The notes beneath the pieces were generated by a model, which saw only the letters and a list, made by a program, of their open reading frames with translations, was not told where the DNA came from and ran no database searches. From Brachionus manjavacas (lineage: Eukaryota; Rotifera; Eurotatoria; Ploima; Brachionidae), in the NCBI GenBank assembly GCA_019054805.1, contig JAHQIY010000001.1, positions 3,982,501-4,046,500 of the forward strand: 64,000 bases of DNA, written 5' to 3'. Positions within the stretch are counted from its first letter, which is position 1; the number at the start of each line of letters is the position of its first letter. A program made the translations under genes and the position numbers. Below are positions 11,731 to 24,630 of the stretch, one piece after another.

Positions 11731-13229
11731 CTAAATTGAATTTAACGAATCTCTGAAATTTTTATTTAAATTTCTAAACAAAATAATTGAATAAGAATTG
11801 GATAAAATATAAAACTGTTCACTAAATTCTAAATAATTTGAGCATATTCGACTAAAATTGAAACAAACATTATCGCTTCCTCTATTAGAAGACATTTTTT
11901 TCACAAATATGTAGAGAGAAACTCCAAAATGGAAAAATTTTAGAGCAAATACGAACAAAAGATTCCAGCAAATTGTAGAATTTATTATTTTTCTAGTTTT
12001 TTCTAAATTTTTTTCTTCATTAGTATCTAGTCTTTTAGCAAGTTTAGCTTTAAACTTTAATTTTAGTCGTAAAGATATCATTATAAAACAATCAATCAAA
12101 ATCAAAGCCAAATATAATAAAAGATCATTCACAGTGAAGTTAATATGAAAGCGGCATAAAAAAAAATGGCTTTCTGATAAAAATACTTAATTTGCTCCGA
12201 AGAATGGAATCCGACTTCACGAAAAATTCTCAGCATAAAAGTATTTTTGTTGGGAAATTCTTCATAGTTTTGGTAATCTATAAAAAAGAAATTTTCATTT
12301 ATTCTGGCGGTGAATAGCTTGTCAATAGATAGAATAATGCTAAAAATTAAAAATAAAGCAATTAAAATTTTTGATTTTTTCTTTTTTGAAATTTTTATTA
12401 AGAACTTTATGCAATTATTATGATTAGCTAGATGACACAGTCTTACCCACGAAATTCCAATAATGGTAATATTAGACCATATTTTCAGTATATTCAATAT
12501 AAATTCCACAAAAATTATGTCAAACAACTGGACATATCTATGTCGCAGAACGTCTGAACAAAATATTCCGTTTACATATACGCATTTGTTTATCAAATGG
12601 ATAGAGTATATCATAGAGTAAATTAAGTTAATTATACTGTTCACTGCCATCAAATTGTTTGCAGTGGACCTTTTAATAGCCTTCATATTTGCTAATACTT
12701 TAAGGTTCATTAAATTAGTAATTATGGTTATGAAACAAATTACAGGTGACACCAAAATGGTAAGAAAATTTAAAATTTCTGAAATATAAATTACGTCTTG
12801 ATCAGTTAGTTCTGGTTTTGCGTAGAAATTTGTTTTTTGATGACACAATTTTGTGATAGAATTAAAAAGTTTGTTTTCCAAAGTAAAATTCATGGGACTA
12901 CTATAATAATTAAGAGACACTCTATGGACTTTAATGAAAATGGCAATATCTTGATTATAATTGCTGTTTCTTAGAAGCATTTTAAAGTGTCTGTGCATTT
13001 ATAATTGGGTGTGTTGATAAATACTAATGTGGAATTTGAAGCGTAGAAATCTTTGAACAAGCAAAAATCTTCATTTGGAAATTGGTAGTTATCAACTATT
13101 CGTATTTGGATGACTCGTAAAAATTTTCTTTATTTAATATAAATTCGTGTAGTGATTTTGAATTTTTATAAAAAAATTCTCTTAAATTTTTTATTGATAA
13201 TTCCAAGTAAGCAAGTCTGTCAAAATTTC
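11731..13229 (-). pseudogene. 3' half of a broken LRR-7TM receptor gene
   Basis: The minus strand encodes the C-terminal two thirds of a receptor paralogous to those at 47240-49495 and 59656-62019. It starts at NFDRLAYLEL (about 13227), then gives QFPNEDFCLFKDFY, the pre-membrane region and all seven membrane segments, ending FSEQFYILSNSYSIILF. At least three frameshifts break it, at about 13115-13130, 12980 and 12145. The open stretches 12998-12129 and 12132-11731 are pieces of one frame, and MHRHFKML at 12998 is not a real start. The first ~260 residues are missing here but are found on the opposite strand at 15231-16015, which ends exactly at the matching residues. It appears to have been broken by an inversion, then decayed. 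A LINE-tail-like motif (CTGAAGGAGCTTA on the minus strand) abuts its 5' limit at about 13240. Confidence 0.8.
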
Positions 13230-15230
13230 AAGGCATAAGCTCCTTCAGAAAGATTTTAGTATTTTAGTAGATTTTTAATTATGTTTTCATTTGTATTTAG
13301 TTTAATATGAATAATAAAATAATGAAAATGTTTATGATCTAAAGTTTAATATAGATTATATGTTATTTTGATAGGGTTAGAAGAAAATGAATTATAGATT
13401 CATGAAAAGTAATTTTGAATGACTAGATAGCAATTACATAATGGAGTTGGTCTATCAATCATACGTGATTCAAATAATAAAAATACAAGTGAATAAATTT
13501 TCTAAATAAAACCTTTAACCGGAAGGTAAAAGAGCGAAAGCTCACTCATTTAAAATAAAAAAATTAACTGTAGAAAGAAATTAATTATTTCATTATTAAA
13601 AAATTATTTCATTGAAATTTCATTAAAATCTCATAAGATTTAAAGAAAAAAAATATTTTTTTAAATTTGAACCTTATTATATCCAATTCAATTTTGAACT
13701 ATTTAATTCCAAAAAATTTAACTGAATGTAATGATTTAATTGTAATATCTCTGAGTGTTACTTTTATTCAACCAAACATTATTAAGCCAAACATTATGCA
13801 AAAACCTATCATGTTATAACAGGAAATAATGTTATCGTCAGTGATAAAGAAATCTTTTAGTAGCAAAATTTGTTATCACTCTGATAACCAAATCGGTAGA
13901 CTCAAGGAAAAAATTATAGAATCTATTCTATATTCAACTTTATTTTTGAATTTTGATTTTTTATTCTAAAAGAGCTTTAGCTCATCAAAAATAACAAATA
14001 AATTAATTAAACAACTTTAATGACAAAAATTATTTTTTCACTACCCAGTCAACCTTATTTTAAAGGATCTTTAAAGAAATTTTAGAGAAATTTGTAGAGT
14101 TTTTTCAGAGGTTATCGTACATTTTTCTCTAGAATATCTTTGAAAATTTCTTTTAAATTTCTCTAAAATATCTTTCAAGTTTCTTCGGTTCGGGCCAAAT
14201 TAAGAGTTATGATGTCTAAACGTTACATTAATATTTTTTTCATTTAAAAATCTAAAAATCAAGAAATGAACAAAAAGTTAAACAATTTCAAGAAAAAATT
14301 AAAAAGAAGAGTTGTTTAAAATTCACAAGTCTTAAGTCAACTCAAAGACTGGCTTGGACATTAATTTCAGTGAGTATGCTTAAAATAGGGTGCCAAAATA
14401 ATTATCAAGAACGACCATTCATCAGTCATGATTGCGGTCTTATAAATTATTTGCCGTTTCAGGGAGTTATTTTGGCGGTAAAGTTTAAGACAAAGCTAAA
14501 ATTAAAGTCCAGGTCCGCAATTTAAAAAATTATTATAAGTTCGGACTTTAACTTGACTTTTTAACTTATGACTTTTTAACAATTATATTAAAAAGAAGAA
14601 AATTTCCTTATTACTTTAATTAAAATTTTGATGTAAATAAAAAATAAACGTCAATTTGAATTGCTAAAAGAAGATTGTATTTCTTTATTTTGAATAAAAT
14701 CTGATGAATTTGAATATTTATCAATTAAAATAATATTTATGAAAAGTTTTTTTTTTTATTTTTTTTTTTAATTCAAATTAAAATAAATTCAAAATTTCTT
14801 TAATTTTTTGTTTATTCGAATTTAATACTGGATAAAAATCTGTTGATTGATTTTAAAAATAAATGTAAATATTGGTCATTTTGCAAAATCTTTAAATTTG
14901 ATTCTTGATCTTTTGAAATAATTTTTAAGAATTCTTGAAATTTAAGATGTTTATTTTATTATTTTCTGTATTAATTGGCTTATCCGATATTTTTTCATTT
15001 TTTTCAGTTGATAATGATATCAAAAAAACATAAATTTATTTCAAAAAAGCAAAATATAAAGAACCGATATAATAGAAGATTAACTATGGCTTTTCTTGCT
15101 GCTTGTTTTATTGATTTATTGAAATTTCGATGAAACCTAGGGGATGCATTTGAATAATAATTAGAAAATTTTCTTTAAATAAATTTGAAATCTTTTATTT
15201 TTTTAAATAATACTAGAAGCTAAAAAAAAC
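13230..15230. other. Non-coding segment with repeats, probably the inverted promoter side of the broken receptor gene
   Basis: No gene. It contains a LINE scrap on the minus strand at about 13425-13480 (GCAATTACATAATGGAGTTGG, also at 58537). A foldback block at about 14066-14185 uses words such as AAAGATATTTTAGAGAAATTT on both strands. A member of the GCCGTT(T/C)CAGG-AGTTATTTTGGCGG repeat family lies at about 14385-14570. The rest is AT-rich. Confidence 0.45.
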
Positions 15231-16015
15231 ATGATTTATTCTCTATTATTTCTGTTCATTAATTTTTGCTATATTAATATTTATATGAGTAATAGAGTGC
15301 CAATAATAAATGAAAATTGTACTAATTTGAAAGTTATAACAACAAGTTATATATTAAGCGGATATTCAGCAGAAGTAAATGTGTTTTTAAATGACAAAAT
15401 GAGTCAAGTCGATTCAGAATGTTTTTATTGGGATAAAAATTACTACATCATAAAAATAAATTGGAATACGAAAAAAGTTTTAGATGAATCATTTAAATTC
15501 ACAAGATTAAAGACTTTTCAAGAATTTGACATTATGTTACAATTTATTGATATCATAGCTTTCAAATTAGATTCAAATCTATTTTTTGAACTATCTAAAA
15601 TTGTAAAATCAAATTCTCTTTCTTTCCACTATTCAAAACTCAATATTTTATCAAATGGTTCTGTTAATTGCATCAACATGCAGACAAAAAAATTGAATTT
15701 TTTTGGAATACTCAAAACTGTCATATTTACATTCACTGTGACATATTCAAATAAAACATGTCCGCTTATATTTTCCAATTCTCAAATTGATTTTATTTAT
15801 TTTTATGACTTATCCGACTCTTTTTTCAAGCAAAATATACTTGGATTTTTTCTGCTAACTATTCTTTAAATAATGTTGTTAAAAGTGTCCATATCTATGG
15901 CTATAAACTTGATTTAGATAAACAAATGTTAAGTGCGGATATATTCAAAAAGATAATTTTTATGTATATTTTTGGACAATTCAAAATAATCGATAGACAA
16001 ATTTTACAAAATTTT
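15231..16015 (+). pseudogene. 5' half of a broken LRR-7TM receptor gene
   Basis: Encodes a signal peptide (MIYSLLFLFINFCYINIY) and an ectodomain closely following that of the receptor at 59656: the block FKLDSNLFFELSKIV, the motif KTCPLIFSNS and the block FFKQNILGF. One frameshift in a T-run at about 15846-15852 ends the open frame at 15869. The other frame continues (SLNNVVKSVHIYGYKLDLDK ... DRQILQNF) to 16015, where similarity stops abruptly. The next residues expected from the paralogues (FD.L.YLEL) begin on the minus strand at 13227. With 11731-13229 it would make a receptor of about 760 aa, matching the paralogues (751 and 787 aa). The half is unlikely to be functional by itself. Confidence 0.8.
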
Positions 16016-16071
16016 TGAACTTTTTGAACAAAACTTCACAATTCTTCATTTCATATGAAACTTTTAAAATC

Positions 16072-16368
16072 TTATTCTCGTCTCATTTGTTTTTTTATTT
16101 TGTATTTCCTGTTCCTTTGGCGACAACTTTGAAAACTCATCGCATTGCACTCATTCTTCGACAAGCTCACCACCTGCTTATTCTGTAGCCGCTGCGACTT
16201 TCGCTTCGATAGCTGCTTTTCTCTGTCCACCTTTTGAAACAAGGCCGGCATCTCGGGCAAGTACTGACTCTCGATCAGCTCTCCTATCTCTTCGTCATGC
16301 ATTTGCTTCTTTTCCCCAAGCTGCTTGTTCTTTGCGCGCAGCCGCCTCGACGACCCGGTCGAGCGCAT
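16072..16368 (-). CDS. GC-rich hypothetical ORF, basic and coiled-coil-like
   Basis: 98-codon ORF rich in Lys, Arg, Gln and Glu (RRLRAKNKQLGEKKQ ... SKRKSQRLQNKQ), probably helical, with no recognised domain. Its GC content (about half) is far above the surrounding AT-rich DNA and similar to the exons of the G-alpha gene, which argues for real coding sequence. Both borders are abrupt, with a T-run at 16370-16384. A good donor-like site (AAGCAG then GTGGTGAG on the minus strand, near 16165) means it could be one exon of a spliced gene. No partner exon is found to its left, where the broken receptor half lies. It may be a remnant cut off by the same rearrangement. Function unknown. Confidence 0.35.
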   Translation of the reverse strand: MRSTGSSRRLRAKNKQLGEKKQMHDEEIGELIESQYLPEMPALFQKVDREKQLSKRKSQRLQNKQVVSLSKNECNAMSFQSCRQRNRKYKIKKQMRRE

Positions 16369-16384
16369 CCCCCTTTTTTTTTTT

Positions 16385-17137
16385 CACAATTTTGCTTTTG
16401 ATCTAAGTGGTGTAATTTACTATTTTTGTGGTTACAGCTTACTATAGTCCTTTAATTTAGCCTTTGTTGGCCTTTCATTGTATGTATTTTAAGCTTGATT
16501 AATTATTTTTCGATATTCCAAAATTAAATAAGATTTTATAAAGTATTCTAAATAATACTGATAATACTGTTGATTTCCGTCTTAAAATTGAATTTTTTGC
16601 TCTGTAAAGCATTAAAGAAAGTGTTTAGTTTCAAGTTATTCTACTCATTAAATGTAAAATGAATCATTGTTTGTTTAAATTTTAAATTTTAAAGATTAAA
16701 AAATTTTTTTTAGTGATTTAAAGACAAATTTAGGGTTAACTATCTGATTTCAGTATTCCCAAAGCAAATACTGCATACGACAATTTTAAATTCAAGGCTT
16801 TTCTTTTTGATAAACTATACGTGTTCGCTTAAAAATCATTTTCTTCTAAATACTTGTATAAATAGAGCCAAATTTGAAAAATATTAACAATTGAAAAAAT
16901 AATAAAATAAAGATCAAATAATGATGACATTTTACCCAGCTCTCTGAATAAGAGTGAAAGAAAAATTTTAATAAATCTGAGTTTGATCTTATAAAAAACA
17001 CATTGATCTCTGGCTTACTTTTGGATATAAGATGCTTACATAATTAGCAATTTTAATAATTTATACTAAATAATAAAATTTGAAATTTCAAAGTCCTCAT
17101 TTGAAAAAAAAAGAAACTTGCTTTACAATGTTTTAAA
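16385..17137. other. Upstream region of C2CD5
   Basis: AT-rich DNA with no open frame or repeat recognised; presumably the promoter and 5' leader of C2CD5. Confidence 0.4.
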
Positions 17138-20100
17138 ATGCCTGGTAAAATCAAAATTGGGATTTTAAAAGCCAGGAATTTGCCCATAATGGACCGGAGC
17201 TCCGAGAGCTCCGATGCATTTGTAGAAGTATATTTTAACATAATTTAGTCCCATTATTTAAAAATCAAACAACTTAGGTGCGATTTGGAACTGACAATTA
17301 TTATAAGACCCCTGTTTACAAAAAATCTCTTGATCCAGAGTGGAATTCAAGATTTTTTTTTGAGGTTGAAGAAGACGAAATCCAAGAAGAACCACTTCAA
17401 ATAAGGTTATTATCATCAACACGCTTTTAAGTCCTTTTTTTACTCTTGGTTCTCCTAGAGTGCTTGATCATGATACCTATTCTTCCCATGATGCAATCGG
17501 CAAAGTTTATATTGACTTAAAACCGCTTTTGAACCCCAACGGTCCTAGCGCTTTAAATGGTTCCATTTAGATCTAATTTATTTTCTTTTAAAGAATTAAT
17601 TTTGATAAAACTATAAGGTTTTTTTCCAATTTTTGACACACTACATGGAATTCGAGGTGATATCAAAGTTCAAGCCAGGCTCGAGATTCTTAGCGATTGT
17701 AACGAGTACAGAAAATCCTCATCCGGTGTCCAATTTTTTACCAGTAATTTCAAAAAATAGTTAATTAGATTTTTTAAATAAAAAGATAAAGGCTCTAGAG
17801 TTCCCGAAGGGTATAGTTTGCAGAATTTTTGCGGATTTGTTGAAGAGATGGTTTTAAATGATGATCCAGAATATCAGTGGATTGATAAAATACGAGCCCC
17901 TCGAGCTTCTAATGAAGCTAGACAAAAATTGTTCACTAAGTTATCTGGTGAAGTGCAGCGCCGCATAGGACTCAAAGTTCTCGACATGGACGCTAATTGT
18001 GTACTTGGTTATCAACAATACTTTGATTTGGAAGGGGAGTATGGAATTGTGGTGCGTGGAATTGGAACTGCAGCTAATATAGTAAAACAAGCTGGATTGT
18101 GCAAATCTCAAATTTTTCCTGAAATCAGCAAACCTAGTAAGATTAGTCCGAATCGTCTTAGCAAAAAAAATCACTCAGATACCGATCTCAATTTTCAAAA
18201 CCTAAATAATAAACAAGAAAACCAAAATCACGTTTTAAATCATTCCATATCGGAAAAAATAGTGAGTAAATAATTTTAAAATATGAAAAAAAAATTTGTC
18301 AAGAATTTTTGACTAAAAAATTTTTAAATGAAAAAAATTAAGTAATTGATTTTTAAAAAAACAATTCAAAGTAATTTCAATTATAAAATATTAATAAATC
18401 TGAATATCTTAGTTATTTTTTCTTCAAAACTATGAATTTATTTTCAGATAAAAATTGAATGATTAATATTATTATTCTAGGGCAAACTTTGCGACAAAAA
18501 GCTAGGAGATAGACTAAATTATCATGCTAAAAACTAATTTTTTTAGATCTGGCGTTTTTTTTTCATTAAGATTTTAATTTTTGTCTCAATAAGACAAATT
18601 ATATAGGGCTTCAATTCGTTTCGATAAAAAAAAGTGTTTTAAAAATTCTTCAAAATATTTTCTATAGTGATATTATTAATTCGTGAGCAAATTCTTAACT
18701 TAAATTACAAATTTATCAGCAGTTTTACAAGATAAATTTGAAAATACCTTTTTATTCATAAAGTTACTTAATTGATTCAATTTATTTAAGAAAACAAGTA
18801 TGATGCTGATTTTTCCAATTTTTATCTAAATTAAAAATAATTAATTTTTTCTAAAAACAGATTTTTCATCAATGCCATAATCTTCTAAATTATCTAAATA
18901 TTTCTCTGAATCGGCTCTATAAATTTTCATAGCAGATAATTTTTTCATTGCAAACAATTTTTTATGGTGGATTATTTTTTGATTGCATAAAAATTTCATT
19001 TACAAATTAATCAAAGTAAGAGCTGGAGAAATGTTTATTAGACCGGCTGAACAAGTAAAAAAAGATTCACGTTTGCTTAGTTTAAATTGTATAATAAAGA
19101 AGAATTGTGTCATTATATTGAAGATTTAATTTTTAATTTTGAAGATTAGACATTAAATTTAATTTAATTATTTTATTTTTTATTCAATTAACAATAAAAC
19201 ATTTTTTTTTCCTTATTCACTTCTTGTGAAGCATAGGGTCATTACTTTTGATTTCCACTCAAGTCGATCTTTTGCCTTTACCCTTGCTTCTCCCCATGTC
19301 ATACCCATTTCGATGAGCTCTTTCGTGATTGTTGACCTCCATGTTAAATAAAACATTTACTATTTTTAAATTAACTTTATTTGCAATCAATTAATCAAGG
19401 TAAATTTTTCTTTACTTGGCTATGAAATTTACCTTGCTATGATTTTTTCTTGCGATGAAACGTTCTAATGCCCTCTGAATCAAATAAACACCCTTCTGTG
19501 GCTAAAAAAAATATTGAAATCAACTTTTAATTTACAATTTAAATACGATTAAGATAGATTATTCAGATAATATCAGTTATACAAAATTAGTAATTTTAGC
19601 CAAAGCTTCAGTGGTTTTATTTTAAAAATTCAGTCTTATTAAGTTGCCTAAATTAGAGATATCAATATAAAAATATATTGTATTGAGTTTACATGATTTT
19701 CGATGGTAATTTATTTATACAATAAGTTTGTTTTTTGTCCGATTTTTTTCTTATTTTACAGTATTTTACTGTAAAAGATTTTGAATTAACAAAAATTTAC
19801 GTTATTGTTTTTAAAAGTAAAAAATTTTAAAAAATAATAAAATCTTCAAAATTCAACGAAAAGCACCAAAAAGATAAATTTTTGTCTCTTTTACAATTTA
19901 CTAAAAAAAAGTAAATTTTCGGAATTTTACGTTTATTATCATAAATTAACCGTCGACCATCATTCCAAAACTATACTGTACCATAGTTAAGTTTTTTTTC
20001 TGAAATCGATCACATAATTTAATATTTATCTTGTAAATTTAGCTTTAAATCGTTCCATAGATTCTGTTGTGTTTCAATAAAATCAATAAAAAAATTTTTA

Positions 20101-22780
20101 ATAAATAAAATTTATTTTTAAAAGCACTGTTATGATTATCTGTTTTTACAAAACTTTGGAAAATTGGGAGAGTTTATCATGTAATCAATTTTAAATAATT
20201 CTCTTTATTATTACCTCTAAAAAAATTTAATAATCTTTGTATTAATTGGCTTATGGGAATATATTTTGAACCAAAATAGGCTTTGATTTTCTGCTAACTT
20301 TACTATTTACTATTTAAAAATCGTGGCTTGGTTGACTCGGTTAAGTTTGTGTGCTCGCAAATAAAAATCAATATGGAACTAAAATTGGATTACTTTTATT
20401 TTTATAAAATTTTAAATGATCTTTTGAGAGTAAACTTTTTTTACTTAGTAACACTGGTGCAATTTTCTTTCTTTTTTTTTTTAATTTATCTCGAATTTAA
20501 TGTAATTTTTTGTAATTTTGCTTGGGGCTTTAAACTAATAAATAATAATAATTATAATTATTTAAAAAATCTAAGAAATTTAACTAACTCTCACACTACT
20601 TTACATGAAATTACAAAATTTAACTTTGGGAATTCCTTTTGAAATAAATTATAATTTTCATTGTTTTTTGGTCAGTATTATTTTTTATTTAATAAATAAT
20701 TTGAATTTGAATTTTATATCAATGCAAATGAATAATTATTAAAAAAAATCTGAATACTTGAATTTTTTTCGCATACTTATTCTTTCTGCTTGATTATTTT
20801 TACATTATTATTATTTATAATTTAAAAAAATGTGACTTTTGTAAAAATGAAATGGGCTAAATAAAAATTTCTCAGAATCAAATTTATTTTAATTAAGGTG
20901 TTTCAAAATGTCAGCTTGATATTTAAAAAAAAAGTAGAAAAATATGAAAATTGAAACAAGTCATGCTAAAGATTTGAATTGTGGGACACTTTAAGAGAGA
21001 AAGAAAAGAAAAAAATTACGAAAATTTATAAATTTTTAATTGTATTTAATTAGGTGTTATTTTTTGTGCGATCAATTTTCAGAGTTTAATATTCTCTTAA
21101 ATAAAGCCCTAAGAAAGTGTTTTTTACATTTTATTCAAAAAGGATTGTTTAAAAATGATAAATTTGGCATCATAATAATCAAAAAATTAATTAAAATCAA
21201 TTTTTTTTATTCTTAAGGAATATCCATTTTTAACTTTACAACAATATCCGAATGGCTTCATAAAATCCCTTTGTGGCATAGTATGTTCACGGTCAGTAAA
21301 GCTTCTTAACACTAACAACGATTTAGACGATTTGGAGTCACGTGACAAATGGTGGATCGAAATCCGAAACGAAATACGCTCACATATGAAATCTCTCGAT
21401 TGTCACGTGGTTCTTGGCTACAACGAGACCAAAAGTATATGCGAAGACGTTTGTGTCCTATCAGCCTTTGGAACTGCCGCAATAGTTAATGAAGCATTCT
21501 TTACCAATATGAACAAACCAGCTGACGAGAACAGTCAGGAAAGATGCTCTATATGCCACGTGCCATACAACATAGCAGAGTTACCATTTCCGGTGGCTTT
21601 GTCACCATGTTTTCTGTGCGGTCAAGGCCAAGTACCAGACGTTATCTTCACGTCCATTCAGCCAATTCCAGAAATACACATAATCGGCAAGGGAAGTCTC
21701 ATAAAAGCAATTGTGTCGCGTCCTCGTAAAAAAAGCTCTGGCGAAATAAGTGCAAAAATGATCAGTGACTACTTGCCTTTTATGGAGTACGAGCTGCACC
21801 GTCAACTACTGGGAAAGCTTAAAATAAAAGGCATGAACATGCTCTATGGTCTCAGAGTGCAAATATCAATAGGTGAAAATTTGTTGATGGCGATTGCCGA
21901 AGCAACAGCTTGCTTTGCGGCCGCCCTGCCAAAACCTATACTTCCGAAAATAGTTAACGATAAATCAAACCGAGAATTCAAAGAAATAGAAAACCTAAAA
22001 AAAGCTCTAATGGAAGAAATGGAAAAGAATATTGAATTCTACGATCTTGGTTCTCAGCCAAAGCCAACAAAAACAGCACAGACTGATTCGGATTCTGAGT
22101 CAAAAGCATTGCTAAAAATAGAGCTGGACGATTATCGCGAAAAAGAGAACATCTACCAATTGATGGACTCGGCTGCCAGAAAAAATCTTCCAGCTTGTAG
22201 CACTGAATACATGCCAGGCATAGCATTTAGCTCTAACTTACAAATGTTTACAAGTATTTATCGTTGTGAAGCTAAGTTGGTTCAAATGAACACAAAAAAA
22301 TTCAACGAAATATTCGATTATGTCCTTGAAGGTCTAAGCTACAAATTCCGTAAGTACAAAAATTGCGTCCTAGCTAATTTGTCCATAGATACTAGTTTAT
22401 TCGATGATGACCATGCTATGATAATATTGACCGGATCTTGCTTGACTTTTGGAGAGAGTACTTTGGATATTAAAAACAATGTTGAGATTACCAATTTGTC
22501 CTATGTCCCTAATGCTCGGATAGAAAGGTATCTTGGCCTGGTAAATCTTTTTCTTATTCGCGAAAGCACACAGATTAAAGAAAATGGTGGCCTGTCCGGT
22601 TTTATGCATTGTTTTATAACCGAGGTTCTGGCAATGGTGCGAGCTCATGTGTTAAGCTTGGATGGAAATGCTCTTGTTTCATTTAAAATGACCGAGTGTG
22701 TTCTTTTAGATAATCCTCATCGTAATCAAGGTCAGTGCTTGATTAATGTTACTGGAGATGCTGTACGTATTGTTAAATAA
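17138..22780 (+). CDS. C2CD5: C2 domain-containing protein 5 (C2CD5/CDP138 family)
   Basis: Six exons, 17138-17227, 17278-17405, 17459-17559, 17618-17743, 17786-18261 and 21218-22780, give about 827 aa with consistent phases. The start MPGKIKIGILKARNLP begins the N-terminal C2 domain directly, as in vertebrate C2CD5. That domain includes SDAFVEV, LDPEWNS and LDHDTYSSHDAIGKVYID, where acidic Ca2+-binding positions are visible. The middle carries GFVEEMVLNDDPEYQWIDK and GLKVLDMDANCVLGYQQ. The last exon holds GTAAIVNE, a four-Cys knuckle-like CSICHVPY ... CFLCGQG, LPFMEYELHRQLLGKLKIKG, and the conserved end RAHVLSLDGNALVSF ... QCLINVTGDAV. In mammals the protein acts in Ca2+/phospholipid-dependent trafficking of glucose-transporter vesicles. 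It is shorter than the ~1000-aa vertebrate protein, mainly in the linkers. The 2956-bp fifth intron contains a LINE scrap and a repeat. Confidence 0.93.
19200..19350 (-). mobile_element. LINE C-terminal fragment in a C2CD5 intron
   Basis: The minus strand reads WRSTITKELIEMGMTWGEA and then KAKDRLEWKSKVMTLCF before a stop. This is the Trp/Asp-Arg-x-x-Trp pattern that closes many non-LTR retrotransposon reverse transcriptase ORFs. Only about 45 codons survive. Confidence 0.6.
19840..19988. repeat. Short (internally deleted) copy of the 24.5-26.0 kb repeat
   Basis: Begins AATCTTCAAAATTCAACGAA (compare 24505) and ends with AAATTTTCGGAATTTTA ... ACCATCATTCCAAAACTAT (compare 25917-25990). It therefore joins the two outer ends of the larger element and lacks its ~1.35-kb interior. 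It lies in the long C2CD5 intron. Confidence 0.6.
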
Positions 22781-24499
22781 ATGATCAATGATATAAAATA
22801 AAATTTTTATTTTTATTCATTATTCTTATTTCTTTTTTTTAAACATGGCTGTAAAAAGTCATTTGACAAATTAAATTTTGAAACTAATTTTTAGGGATGT
22901 GTGACAAAGAATTTTTCTTAAAAAAAAATAATAAATAATTTGTGCAAATAGAGAAAAAATTAATAGAAAAGAAAAATTGAATAAAAAAATATCCTTTATT
23001 TTGATGTGGATGTCAATTTTATTTATCTCGTAATTTTTCCACAGTATTTTTTTGGATTCTTTCTCTTTTAAATTTGCCTTTTTTAATTATTAAGCCTTCA
23101 AAATTTTATATATAATTAAATTTATTTAAAGAAATGCTCCAAACAGGTATACGATTAATTAATTTAAAATATAACTAGTAAATACTATTAAGTTAAAATA
23201 AAATATAATAATAAAAATTAAAGTGTATAGTAAAATTTTAATAAACAAATCAATAAATGAATTAATATTTATAAATATGTAGTCTTAAACCTATCTCGTC
23301 TTCACAGATAGCCTCCACAGATTCCTCATTTGTAAAATTTTTTTGGTTCCTTTGCTCGACTTTATTGATTGCTTTTCGAGGAATTGATAGTTTATCTTCT
23401 TCCAAGGCTTATATTAAATTTGATGACTTATTTATCTTTAACTATCAACTCTGATCTCTTCTGGCAATGGATCAGTTGTGTCCAAACTACTATTACTAAT
23501 TTAACTATTAATTAATTAAATGTAAGTACAATTTTCATGGTGTTACATTAAAATCATCAGTTGATTTACTCACTGTTTATTCAACATGATTGTAGCGAAC
23601 CAAATCTTCTTCGACCTCCTCTTTATCATCGTTTTCACATTTCAGCTCTATTTTCTTTGTCGTCTGTCAAGGATTCAAAAATTGATCCAGTTTCATCACC
23701 TTTTATGTGAGCAGTTTTTAAATGAGTTAATATTAAAGCGTTAATTAAAATAAAGTCAATTGCATTTATTTTTCGAAAATTAAAGTGATAGTTGCCACAA
23801 ATTTAAGTTAAATGTCTTTTAAAATATATCGCACAAAGCCAAATTAAAGAAAATATCATCAGTTAAAAAAAATTAATAAATAAATTAAATAAATGCTTCA
23901 GCAGGCATCGAATAATTCCAGCTGAAGCAGAATTTCTATGTTACTATTCACCCTTTGAACTTAAATTAATTCCTAGTATGATTCTAGAACATTATAAAAA
24001 TGAAATTCCATGAAAATTTATTCGGCATTTAATGTTTCAAAAATAAAATTGATTAAAATTCAAATAGGTTAATTTTTCGTATTGACAATTTATACTTTAT
24101 ATCAAAATCAGTATTTATATATTCTATTTAATTAAAAAAATATAATTTAATACTTTTTAGTTCTATGTAATATTTAAAAAATTTAAAAGATAAATGACAA
24201 TTATTAATGAGGGTTCGCCTAACTTACTTGGCCCAAATTTTCGATAAGAGAAGATAAAACTTCATAAAACTCTGTTCTCCACAAAATTAACATAGAAAAT
24301 AAGCCATTTACCTTGTTTAATATCGTCAGATTATAAGCTGCAAATTATTTTTTTTAATCTAATTCACTTCAATTTATTTAAATTTTTATATTTTTTAATC
24401 TTTATATCAATCAAACAAAAATTTTTTTCATTTGATATTTTACCTTTCGATTATTTAAATTATTCTTAATTATAATATATACAAGAAAGACATAGCATT
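22781..24499. other. Intergenic region with a possible degraded coding remnant on the minus strand
   Basis: AT-rich. Around 23290-23730 the minus strand has a few short readable pieces: LTHLKTAHIKGDETGSIFES and LSIPRKAINKVEQRN near 23350-23400. The first ends like a BED or C2H2 finger (H-L-K-T-A-H). These could be a decayed transposon protein or tiny exons. No coherent frame could be built. The rest holds nothing recognisable. Confidence 0.3.
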
Positions 24500-24630
24500 A
24501 TTCAAATCTTCAAAATTTAATGAAAAGCGCTGAAAAGAGAAATTTTTGTCTCTTTGGTTTTGTGAAATTCAGTACAAATTGATAAAACGAACAGAAAAGA
24601 ATGTAAAAAAATTGAATGACTTTTTTTCTG

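Noticed and set aside
12129..12998. Minus-strand 289-codon ORF starting MHRHFKML as a complete gene
   Set aside because: The true frame enters from upstream through a frameshift, and the C-terminus continues in another frame at 12132. It is part of a broken receptor gene.
15231..15869. 212-codon ORF as a complete secreted protein
   Set aside because: The paralogues continue through this point, and the homologous frame resumes one base out of phase; it is a truncated receptor half.
20328..20642. 104-codon plus-strand ORF in the C2CD5 intron
   Set aside because: Low-complexity Phe/Asn/Leu composition typical of AT-rich non-coding DNA, with no start context or family pattern.
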